From an uncultured bacterium (GTDB lineage: Bacteria > Verrucomicrobiota > Kiritimatiellia > RFP12 > UBA1067), in NCBI GenBank assembly GCA_902779075.1, contig CACZAK010000289.1:1-5060 (forward strand): a DNA stretch of 5,060 nucleotides, written 5' to 3'. Numbering within the stretch: position 1 is the first letter of the stretch; each line of letters opens with the position of its first letter. Below, piece by piece: positions 1 through 5,060 of this stretch. Both the position numbers and the translations under genes were made by a program. The notes beneath the pieces are model-generated. The model was not told where the DNA came from. It worked only from the letters and a program-made list of their open reading frames with translations, and searched no databases.

Positions 1-197
1 GCGACAACCCGTCGGCGCTGAAGCTCACGTACAAGGCGAAGGACGGTTCGTTCAAGGGCTCGTTCAAGGCGTACTCGGACGTGAACGGCAAGCCGAAGGC
101 GACGACCGTGAAGGTGACCGGCGTTCTGGTGAACGGCGTGGGCTACGGCTCTGCCACAATCAAGAACGTCGGCGGCGCGTCCGTGACGATCGAGTAG
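1..197 (+). CDS. C-terminal end of a probable exported protein (5' end outside window)
   Basis: The frame with codons starting at base 3 is open from the window edge to a TAG at 195-197 and gives 64 residues. The product begins DNPSALKLTYKAKDGSFKGS and ends GGASVTIE. It alternates hydrophobic and polar residues, is rich in Gly, Lys, Val and Thr, and has KLTYKAK and TTVKVTGV segments typical of short beta strands, so a small beta-sheet domain is likely. I recognise this kind of tail as recurring at the C-terminus of large secreted proteins of Kiritimatiellota-type bacteria. It may help in sorting or surface attachment, but that role is inference and no function is established here. There is no LPXTG motif, hydrophobic anchor or basic tail. 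The codons are strongly GC-ending, like the ATPase gene downstream. A terminator hairpin follows. The nature of the upstream part of the protein cannot be seen. Confidence 0.85.
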   Translation, partial: DNPSALKLTYKAKDGSFKGSFKAYSDVNGKPKATTVKVTGVLVNGVGYGSATIKNVGGASVTIE

Positions 198-239
198 GCC
201 CCTCTGCGGGCAAATGTCCGTTTCCCCGGCGAACGGGAG

Positions 240-258
240 GGCCGCGCTTGTCGCGGCC
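240..258 (+). other. Small GC-rich hairpin between genes
   Basis: GGCCGCG at 240-246 and CGCGGCC at 252-258 form a perfect 7-bp stem with a CTTGT loop. No T-run follows it. It lies just ahead of the larger terminator stem and could help stabilise the 3' end of the upstream transcript. A weaker 5-bp stem (CCGTT 218-222 with AACGG 232-236) lies further upstream. The role is inferred from position only. Confidence 0.5.
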
Positions 259-263
259 TACAT

Positions 264-303
264 GGGGGCGGCCGCATTTTGCTGCGGCCGCCCCCTGCGT
301 TTT
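264..303 (+). terminator. Intrinsic terminator of the upstream gene
   Basis: GGGGGCGGCCGCA at 264-276 and TGCGGCCGCCCCC at 283-295 are exact reverse complements, giving a 13-bp stem closed by the 6-base loop TTTTGC. The stem is followed by TGCGTTTT (296-303), a short, imperfect T-run. It lies 66 bases after the stop codon of the upstream gene. The T-run is interrupted by GCG, so termination may be weaker than for a classical site. Each arm also contains the 8-base palindrome GCGGCCGC, so the arms could pair with themselves. On the - strand no T-run follows, so it should work only for + strand transcripts. Confidence 0.68.
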
Positions 304-330
304 GCGCGGGGACGGGATTTATGGTATAAT
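302..330 (+). promoter_or_regulatory. Extended -10 promoter of the ATPase gene, predicted to give a leaderless mRNA
   Basis: TTGCGC (302-307) is a partial -35 match. It is separated by exactly 17 bases from a perfect TATAAT (325-330), which is preceded by TG plus one base (322-324), the extended -10 signature. With normal sigma-70 spacing transcription would start at about 337-338, and 338 is the A of the ATG of the downstream gene. No purine-rich ribosome binding site lies between the -10 box and the ATG (only TCCCGCC). The -35 box overlaps the T-run of the upstream terminator. Confidence 0.75.
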
Positions 331-337
331 TCCCGCC

Positions 338-1951
338 ATGCGAAAGAGGAAGGTCATAAGGGTTCCGACTACGGGGACGTCCGACTTTGAGACGCTGATC
401 AGCGACGAGGAGGCGAAGTACGTCGACAAGACGGCGCTTCTCTACGAGCTTGCGCGGCGCAAGGCGGACTCCCAGCTCTTCATCTCCCGTCCGCGCCGGT
501 TCGGCAAGTCGCTAATGCTCTCCACGCTCAAGGCGATGTTCGAGGGGCGGCGTGATTTGTTCAAGGGGCTCGCCATCGACAGGCTGCCGTGGGAGGGATG
601 GAAGAGGCCGACCCCGGTGTACAGCTTCACGATGTCCAGCGCGGTGGGCGAGACGTACGAAAAGTTCGAGAAGGCACTCGCGAAGCTCGTCTCGGACCTG
701 TGCCAGCAGATCGGTTTGCCGTACGATTCCGCCGTGGATGCGTCCGTCAACTTCGAGGCTTTCCTCGTCGCCGCGGCCGGGAAGTCGCCCACGAAGAAGA
801 TCGTGGTGCTGATCGACGAGTACGACGAACCGATCGCGAAGTTCCTGGACGACATCAAGACGCTCAAGCGGGTCCGCTCCACGCTGCACGACTTCTACGA
901 GAAGCTGAAGAGCAACTCACCTAAAATCAGGTTCCTGATGATGACCGGCGTCACGAAGCTGACGAAACTCTCGGTTTTCTCTGGATTGAACCACCTGAAG
1001 GACCGTTCGTCCGACGCGCGCTTCGCGACGCTCCTCGGCTACACGGCGAAGGAGCTGGACGGTCCCCTGAGGGAGAACGTGGAGGCGTTCGGCGCGAAGA
1101 ACGGCATGGGTTTCGCGGAGGCGAAGAGGAACATCCTCGCATGGTATGACGGATACCGCTTCGCGCCGAGGTCAAAGGAGAGGGTCTGCAATCCCGTGTC
1201 GCTCGGCAGCGCGCTGGAGAGCGGCGAACTGAAGGGCTACTGGGAGTCGACCGGTAAGACGTCGCTCATTATCAACCGCATTGAGAGGGCCGGGAAACTG
1301 CCGAGCGATATTGAGAACGTGTTGGCTGATGCTTTTATGCTCGACGTGTGCGATGCGGAGTCGTTGCCGATGGAGGCGTTGCTGTACCAGGGCGGGTATC
1401 TCACGATCAAGGATGTAAGACCTGGCGATCCGGATACGGGAAAGGAAGAGAGCTTCGTCCTCGCGCCGCCTAACCTCGAGGTGCGTGAGGCGCTGAAGCG
1501 CGGCTACCTTTCGCAGGTGATGGGGTTGAAGGAGAGTCCGTTCAACGCGCTCGTTGATGCCGCGAAGCGCCGGATAGCGTCCGGCGACATCCGCGAGGTG
1601 GCGGAAACAATGCTCTTCTCCCTCTACGCTCAGATTCCGCCGGGGTGGCGGATCAAGGACGAGGCGGAGGCGAAGCGGTACTTCCTCCTCTTCAGCGCGA
1701 TGCTTGGCGCGAACCCCGCGCCGGAGTTCCCGTCCGTGCGTGGCTACGCCGACGCGGTGATCGAGACGCCGTCGGCCGTCTACGTGTTCGAGTTCAAGTA
1801 CGGAAAGAGCGCGAAGGCGGCGATCAGGCAGATCCGCGAGCGCGGCTACGCCGACAAGTGGATCGGGGGCAACCGCCCCGTGACGCTCATCGGCATCAAC
1901 TTCAACCCCAGGAAGCGCAACATCGACATGCCCATCGTGGAGCCGGCGTAG
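338..1951 (+). CDS. AAA-ATPase-like / PD-(D/E)XK nuclease-like protein (PF09820 + PF08011/DUF1703 type)
   Basis: This is a 537-residue cytoplasmic protein of a widespread family in anaerobic bacteria whose biological role is unsettled. The N-terminal AAA-like domain shows the family opening (IRVPTTGTSDFETLI, then YVDKT), a Walker A variant RPRRFGKS at 51-58 (K57), Walker B VVLIDEYDEPI at 156-166 (D160, E161) and a sensor-like MTGVTKL at 202-208. The middle has the family's WYDGYRF and CNPVSLGSAL...YWESTGKTS segments. The C-terminus carries a PD-(D/E)XK-like core: D472, then E485-F-K487, then QIRERGY (498-504). Length is normal for the family and all key residues are present, so it looks intact. 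The frame is open back to an ATG at 248, but that extension would translate the terminator and promoter, and homology begins at MRKRK, so 338 is chosen. It has its own promoter, no close partner gene and host-like GC. Nuclease activity is inferred from the fold signature. No membrane segment is seen. Confidence 0.95.
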   Translation: MRKRKVIRVPTTGTSDFETLISDEEAKYVDKTALLYELARRKADSQLFISRPRRFGKSLMLSTLKAMFEGRRDLFKGLAIDRLPWEGWKRPTPVYSFTMSSAVGETYEKFEKALAKLVSDLCQQIGLPYDSAVDASVNFEAFLVAAAGKSPTKKIVVLIDEYDEPIAKFLDDIKTLKRVRSTLHDFYEKLKSNSPKIRFLMMTGVTKLTKLSVFSGLNHLKDRSSDARFATLLGYTAKELDGPLRENVEAFGAKNGMGFAEAKRNILAWYDGYRFAPRSKERVCNPVSLGSALESGELKGYWESTGKTSLIINRIERAGKLPSDIENVLADAFMLDVCDAESLPMEALLYQGGYLTIKDVRPGDPDTGKEESFVLAPPNLEVREALKRGYLSQVMGLKESPFNALVDAAKRRIASGDIREVAETMLFSLYAQIPPGWRIKDEAEAKRYFLLFSAMLGANPAPEFPSVRGYADAVIETPSAVYVFEFKYGKSAKAAIRQIRERGYADKWIGGNRPVTLIGINFNPRKRNIDMPIVEPA

Positions 1952-2066
1952 CCGCCGATGCGGGGGGGATACACTGAGGGGCGCAATCTCGCAGGTTTTC
2001 TGCCAAAAGCGTGTCAGATGCCCAGTCTCCAAAACCCTCACCCATCATAAAGGAAAGGAAAAGCAA
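1952..2066 (+). promoter_or_regulatory. Intergenic spacer with ribosome binding site of the secreted protein gene
   Basis: A purine-rich AGGAAAGGAA at 2051-2060 ends six bases before the ATG at 2067 and is a good Shine-Dalgarno sequence, unlike the ATPase gene, which has none. I found no convincing -10/-35 pair and no hairpin with a T-run in this 115-base spacer. Whether the downstream gene has its own promoter or is read through from the ATPase gene is therefore open. Confidence 0.7.
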
Positions 2067-2150
2067 ATGAACATCAAAGGAAAGTTGAAGACGTTGGCGG
2101 CAGCCTTCCTGGTTGTCGCCGGAATGCTCGCGCCGTTCAGAGCGGATGCG
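2067..2150 (+). other. Sec signal peptide of the modular surface protein
   Basis: Residues 1-28 have a basic start (K4, K6, K8), a hydrophobic core TLAAAFLVVAGMLAPF (9-24) and an Ala-Asp-Ala motif at 26-28, so signal peptidase I cleavage is expected between A28 and D29. There is no lipobox cysteine, so it is not a lipoprotein. This supports the ATG at 2067 as the start and export across the inner membrane. Confidence 0.88.
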
Positions 2151-5060
2151 GACGGCTACGCATTTAGATGGACATCGCAGACGAATGACACGGACGGTCC
2201 TGGTACAATAATAAATTGGCTGTGTGAATACGGTTTTAGTACAAGTCCTGGCTTTACCACTTGGACGCCTGTCAAGGACGGTCCATTTGAGATCTACCGT
2301 GACGGTGTCCATATTGCCACAGTCACTGACACTGATGCATATCGTGACCTTGATACTGTAGGCGGGAATATCTATTCCTATGTAATAAAAGGACACGGGC
2401 AACAATCGGCAGCGGTCTCCAAGCGTTGTTATTGCAGTTATCACCCGCAAATCGATAAATCGACTGAGAATATCGGTAATATGGGTGGGGAAACAACGGC
2501 TCAAGTGTCGGTTCTGAAAAAACTTTGGACGAGTCTGTGGTTTTATCCAGAGGAAAATAGAACAGCTCTTGGTTCAGAACATTTGGTTGAGTCTTTGGTG
2601 AGTTGTTCTGTTTCATCCGACTCTGATTGGGTCAAACTCACAGGAGCGGATGAAAATGGAGTTGTCATACAGGACGGTGAAGGCGAAATTTCGTTTGTCG
2701 TAGCTCCTAATATGACAAAATCAGAGCGAGCCGCTAACATATCAATTCGCGCAACTTCAGAAAATTGGCTTACGCTCACTAACATCGTGGTTGTTCAAGC
2801 GGCTGGACCTGCTGGGTTTGCCGTTAATTTTGATGCTTGCGGTGGCGCGGGGGAGACTTCCATGCGTGTTCGTGGTAATGGCGATGCACTTGGTGAACTG
2901 CCTGAAGTCCAATTGGATGGTGGCATATTACTTGGCTGGTTCACGGAGGCTGAAGGCGGCGAGGCCGTGACGGCCGACACGGTCGTGACCGGAGATGTGA
3001 AGTACTATGCGCATTGGATCCGGCTGGGAGAGCCTCGGTCGTTTACGGACGCAAACGGCCTTCTTTGGAAATATCTGATACTGGACGGAGGCACTGCCGA
3101 GCATCCGGATCTATACGTGAAGATAATTGGTGACGGGAACTACCCAGTTTCTGACGGCAGAATTGTTGAAACCGGCGCCATAGACAAATCGACGGCGGGC
3201 GAACTGGAGATCCCGTCGAGCCTTGAGGGATACCCCGTCCGAGTCTTAGGCCAGTGGGCGTTCGCCTATTGCCGTAATTTGACGAAGGTGACGATTCCCG
3301 ATTCCGTAGATACGATTGAGGATTGCGCTTTTGCGTCCTGTTCCGGGTTGGAAAGCGTTCATTTTGGTGCCAATGTTGCCACGATAGGCGGCGGCGCGTT
3401 CCTCTACTGTACGGCGCTAAAGACGTTGACGCTGCCGGAAAGTGTCGTTACTCTGGGCGCAAGCGCCTTCGGCGGGTGCGAGTCGCTCAGGCACCTGCGG
3501 GCGGAGTGCAAGATATCCTCCGGCTGCCACATTGCCATGGGATACTGGATCGGCGGCATGATGTTCAATCTCGTCGGTAATGGAATCGACATGGATCCTT
3601 TTTGGGATTGCACGGGGCTAGCCTGCATAGAGCTTGGCGCGAATGTCACGGAAGCGTATCTTGACGGTTTTGGAAAGGGGCCGAACCTGCGCAGCGTCAT
3701 TTGCAGGGGGATGCTGCCGACGATCTCAGGTGGAAACACTGCTTATGGCAGGACCACTTGCTATGTCCTTCGCGAGAATTACCCGGACGGCCTTCCCGCC
3801 GAGACATGGGCGGGAATGGAAGTGAGGTATCTGGACGGAGATGGCCCGTCGGAAAGCGCGGAGGCCGATTTCTACGTGGCGGATGCGTTTCTTGCCTCGT
3901 CTGCGTCGGATGCCGAGGGAACGACGTCGTTCAAGGTTGACGAACCGGTGCTGCTCTCCTACACGATGTCCGAGAGGTGGAATATCTCAGGGATGGAGAC
4001 GCAGGTGGTGAACCGGATCACCGTCAGGCGGAGTTCCGATGACAATGTGGTCGGCTACGAAGACGATTTTATCTCGGAAGTCACTGGTGGGACGTCCGTC
4101 GGGCGCAAGGGGATGGAACTTGATTGCCTCAAGGGACTGTCCGAAGGCGCATACGTCTTGCAGATCGACTTGGACACGGCTGATGCGGCTGCGGAGACGG
4201 ACAACGCTAACAACACCACCTCCATTGCTTTCACGGTGGCGGGCGTACCCAAATACACGGTGAAATTCGACTTGAACGGCGCATCCGGCACCGCACCCGC
4301 TGCGCGCACCGTGCGCGAGGGCGATGTTGTCGGTGAACTGCCAGAAGTGACGTGGAGCGGACGCACGTTCCTCGGCTGGTACGCAGGCGATACGCGGATC
4401 ACTGCGGCAACGCATGTCAACGCAGACATGACGTGTACGGCCAAATGGCAGGCTTTCGACATCATCTTCTGGAAGCCGCTCAACATGACATGGAAGGATA
4501 CGATGTTTGTGAACTCCTCGTCTTATGCGGACGAAATGCAGACGACGTTCAAGGAGGGCGATCCGATCTACTTCTACTACGCCTGCTACGAGGCGGATGG
4601 GCAGACGGTTAGGACTTCTTTCGTGAACCGCTTTGCTCTGATCGGCGACAACGGTGTGTCGAAGACGGACTTGCACCATAACATTTCTGGCATTTCGTCC
4701 GGCACGTGCGAGGGTATATACGGCTCAAGGGAAAATGTGTTCCAGAACCTCAAGCCTGGCACCTACACGTTCACGTGTACGCTTAACGCGGATGCGGACA
4801 TGTTGGAGACGGACGAGGGCAACAACGTGAAGTCCATCACGTTCACGGTGGTTGCCAAGGACGCTCCGCCGTCTGATGGTGGTGGTTCCGATAGCGGCTC
4901 CGGCAGCGGTTCCGATAGTGGCTCTGGCAACGGCTCCGATAGCGGCTCCGATAGCGGTTCTGGCAGCGGCTCCGGCAGCGGCTCCGGCAGCGGCTCCGGC
5001 ACCTATCAGCAGGGTGATTCTATGCCTGTGGTGGTCATCATCAACAACATCACCGTCAAC
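2067..5060 (+). CDS. Large secreted modular surface protein (BACON-like, InlB B-repeats, BspA-type LRR, CARDB-like), 3' end outside window
   Basis: Reading from ATG 2067, 998 codons run to the window edge without a stop. Approximate residues: signal peptide 1-28; FnIII-like segment 45-118 (FEIYRDGVHIATV and IYSYVIKG); BACON-like domain 141-246 (SDSDWVKLT, GEISFVVAPN, then IVVVQAA); InlB/Flg_new-type B-repeat 251-317 (VNFDACGG, LGWFTEAEGG, YYAHW); four BspA-type LRRs 393-484; degenerate LRR-like extension 485-590; CARDB-like domain 600-724 (ends ETDNANNTTSIAFTV); second B-repeat 730-794; second CARDB-like domain 797-928 (ends ETDEGNNVKSITFTV); Ser/Gly/Asp linker 941-978. These families occur in exported proteins that bind carbohydrate, protein or host surfaces, so an adhesin or extracellular binding role is the best inference; no catalytic motif is seen. 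The start is fixed by the ribosome binding site and signal peptide. Codons 32-251 are much poorer in GC than the rest. The missing C-terminus might carry a tail like that of the first gene, but this is speculation. Confidence 0.95.
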   Translation, partial: MNIKGKLKTLAAAFLVVAGMLAPFRADADGYAFRWTSQTNDTDGPGTIINWLCEYGFSTSPGFTTWTPVKDGPFEIYRDGVHIATVTDTDAYRDLDTVGGNIYSYVIKGHGQQSAAVSKRCYCSYHPQIDKSTENIGNMGGETTAQVSVLKKLWTSLWFYPEENRTALGSEHLVESLVSCSVSSDSDWVKLTGADENGVVIQDGEGEISFVVAPNMTKSERAANISIRATSENWLTLTNIVVVQAAGPAGFAVNFDACGGAGETSMRVRGNGDALGELPEVQLDGGILLGWFTEAEGGEAVTADTVVTGDVKYYAHWIRLGEPRSFTDANGLLWKYLILDGGTAEHPDLYVKIIGDGNYPVSDGRIVETGAIDKSTAGELEIPSSLEGYPVRVLGQWAFAYCRNLTKVTIPDSVDTIEDCAFASCSGLESVHFGANVATIGGGAFLYCTALKTLTLPESVVTLGASAFGGCESLRHLRAECKISSGCHIAMGYWIGGMMFNLVGNGIDMDPFWDCTGLACIELGANVTEAYLDGFGKGPNLRSVICRGMLPTISGGNTAYGRTTCYVLRENYPDGLPAETWAGMEVRYLDGDGPSESAEADFYVADAFLASSASDAEGTTSFKVDEPVLLSYTMSERWNISGMETQVVNRITVRRSSDDNVVGYEDDFISEVTGGTSVGRKGMELDCLKGLSEGAYVLQIDLDTADAAAETDNANNTTSIAFTVAGVPKYTVKFDLNGASGTAPAARTVREGDVVGELPEVTWSGRTFLGWYAGDTRITAATHVNADMTCTAKWQAFDIIFWKPLNMTWKDTMFVNSSSYADEMQTTFKEGDPIYFYYACYEADGQTVRTSFVNRFALIGDNGVSKTDLHHNISGISSGTCEGIYGSRENVFQNLKPGTYTFTCTLNADADMLETDEGNNVKSITFTVVAKDAPPSDGGGSDSGSGSGSDSGSGNGSDSGSDSGSGSGSGSGSGSGSGTYQQGDSMPVVVIINNITVN
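2487..2804 (+). other. BACON-like domain coding region
   Basis: Residues about 141-246 show the usual BACON layout: a tryptophan after a Ser/Asp-rich strand (W188 in DSDWVKLT), a GxGxISFVVAPN strand, an ER-AANISI strand and a closing IVVVQAA strand. BACON domains are Ig-like modules often next to carbohydrate-active domains and thought to bind glycans or mucin; no enzyme domain is seen here. The segment lies in the AT-richer part of the gene. Confidence 0.65.
2817..3017 (+). other. InlB B-repeat (Listeria-Bacteroides repeat) 1
   Basis: Residues 251-317 match the beta-grasp-like B-repeat pattern: FAVNFDACGGAGE, then LGELPEVQLDGG, LLGWFTEAEGGEAV and a closing VKYYAHW. Such repeats are found in bacterial surface proteins. 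The 28 bases at 2881-2908 are closely similar to those of the second copy. Confidence 0.85.
3243..3518 (+). repeat. Four BspA-type leucine-rich repeats, 23-residue period
   Basis: Phenylalanines F399, F422, F445 and F468 and cysteines C402, C425, C448 and C471 recur every 23 residues in the pattern AFxxCxxLxxVxIPxSVxxI, the signature of BspA/TpLRR (LRR_5) repeats. The first copy reads AFAYCRNLTKVTIPDSV. These repeats form a curved binding surface; BspA-type proteins are known to bind fibronectin, fibrinogen or other cells in some bacteria. Divergent copies may continue to about residue 590, where CIELGANV and NLRSVICRG look like worn repeats. Confidence 0.88.
3864..4238 (+). other. CARDB-like beta-sandwich domain 1
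   Basis: Residues 600-724 resemble the CARDB (cell-adhesion-related, bacterial) pattern: ADFYVADAFL opening, a FKVDEPVLLSYTM strand pair, then LSEGAYVLQIDLDTADAAAE and the hallmark DNANN followed by SIAFTV. Assignment is by pattern and partly by comparison with the second copy, so the exact family is moderately certain. Confidence 0.6.
4254..4448 (+). other. InlB B-repeat 2
   Basis: Residues 730-794 repeat the first B-repeat: YTVKFDLNGASGTAP, VVGELPEVTWSG, FLGWYAGDTRI and CTAKW. The stretch GELPEV is identical in both copies. It lies between the two CARDB-like domains. Confidence 0.82.
4455..4850 (+). other. CARDB-like beta-sandwich domain 2
   Basis: Residues 797-928 end LKPGTYTFTCTLNADADMLE followed by TDEGNN and KSITFTV, matching the end of the first CARDB-like domain almost strand for strand. 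The first half (FKEGDPIYFYYACYEADG) corresponds to FKVDEPVLLSYTM in copy 1 but is diverged. Confidence 0.6.
4887..5000 (+). repeat. In-frame 12-bp tandem repeat coding a Ser/Gly/Asp linker
   Basis: Nine full copies of a 12-base unit (TCC GRY AGC GGY type, coding Ser-Asp/Gly-Ser-Gly) plus a half copy run from residue 941 to 978. The 5' copies alternate GAT and GGC at the second codon; the 3' copies are almost identical GGCTCC/GGCAGC units. The product is a flexible, mildly acidic, hydrophilic spacer, probably holding the binding modules away from the C-terminal part. It is preceded by PPSDGGG and followed by TYQQGDSMPVVVIINN. Confidence 0.92.

Noticed and set aside
268..291. Paired GCGGCCGC palindromes as a recombination or attachment site
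   Set aside because: They are fully explained as the two arms of the terminator stem, and there is no integrase or element boundary nearby.
248..337. An upstream in-frame ATG that would lengthen the ATPase by 30 residues
   Set aside because: The extension would translate the terminator hairpin and the promoter, giving a Pro/Ala/Gly-rich stretch, while family-like sequence begins at the ATG at 338. No ribosome binding site supports 248.
338..1951. ATPase/nuclease as part of a recognisable multi-gene defence island
   Set aside because: Neither neighbour is a methylase, restriction subunit, toxin, effector or reverse transcriptase. The neighbours look like exported proteins, so a defence system cannot be claimed from this window.
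1172..2041. A 289-codon - strand frame opposite the ATPase gene
   Set aside because: The product is rich in Arg, His and Leu without domain signs, as expected from the complement of a GC-rich gene. The + strand reading contains the complete family motifs.
1902..2504. A 200-codon - strand frame crossing the intergenic region
   Set aside because: It spans the 3' end of the ATPase gene, the spacer and the signal peptide region of the next gene; its product is Cys/Arg-rich without motifs. Chance opening is the simpler explanation.
3987..4679. A 230-codon - strand frame
   Set aside because: It lies wholly opposite the CARDB-like and B-repeat modules of the + strand gene and shows no recognisable domain, signal or start context.
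4887..5000. Tandem repeat as a CRISPR array
   Set aside because: Units are 12 bases, contiguous and coding, with no unique spacers.
4763..5002. A - strand frame coding a Pro-Glu-Pro-Leu repeat protein
   Set aside because: It is the antisense reading of the Ser/Gly/Asp linker repeat in the large + strand gene. It has no ribosome binding site or conserved domain.

Overview
The window looks like a piece of a GC-rich bacterial chromosome from the Kiritimatiellota/Verrucomicrobiota sphere, perhaps a gut or other anaerobic lineage. This rests on recognising two things: the C-terminal tail of the first gene, and the mosaic of BACON-like, InlB-type, BspA-type leucine-rich and CARDB-like modules in the last gene. 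It is a judgement from memory of these families, not a search result, so the taxon is only moderately supported. All genes read on the + strand.

Layout. (1) Bases 1-197 hold the last 64 codons of a gene whose product ends in a small, Gly/Lys/Val-rich, beta-type domain. (2) Bases 198-337 hold two GC-rich hairpins. The second is a near-perfect intrinsic terminator that runs directly into a strong promoter (TTGCGC, 17 bp, extended TGGTATAAT). (3) Bases 338-1951 encode a 537-residue AAA-ATPase-like / PD-(D/E)XK nuclease-like protein. Its ATG sits where transcription should begin, so the mRNA is probably leaderless. (4) Bases 1952-2066 are a short spacer ending in a purine-rich ribosome binding site. 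(5) From 2067 to the end runs one uninterrupted reading frame of 998 codons with no stop inside the window. It encodes a secreted multidomain protein: signal peptide, FnIII-like segment, BACON-like domain, InlB B-repeat, four 23-residue BspA-type LRRs with a degenerate extension, CARDB-like domain, second B-repeat, second CARDB-like domain, then a Ser/Gly/Asp repeat linker. Because it is open at the window edge it is easily missed, yet it is the largest gene here.

How the genes relate. The first and last genes probably both encode exported proteins, and the last looks like a cell-surface or secreted adhesin/binding protein. The ATPase/nuclease gene between them is a cytoplasmic, self-contained unit with its own promoter and shows no functional link to either neighbour. 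There is no CRISPR array, tRNA, rRNA, transposase or recognisable defence operon. The most interesting points are the predicted leaderless promoter fused to the upstream terminator, and a sharp drop in GC content in the last gene that coincides with its FnIII-like/BACON-like segment, suggesting a module acquired from elsewhere.
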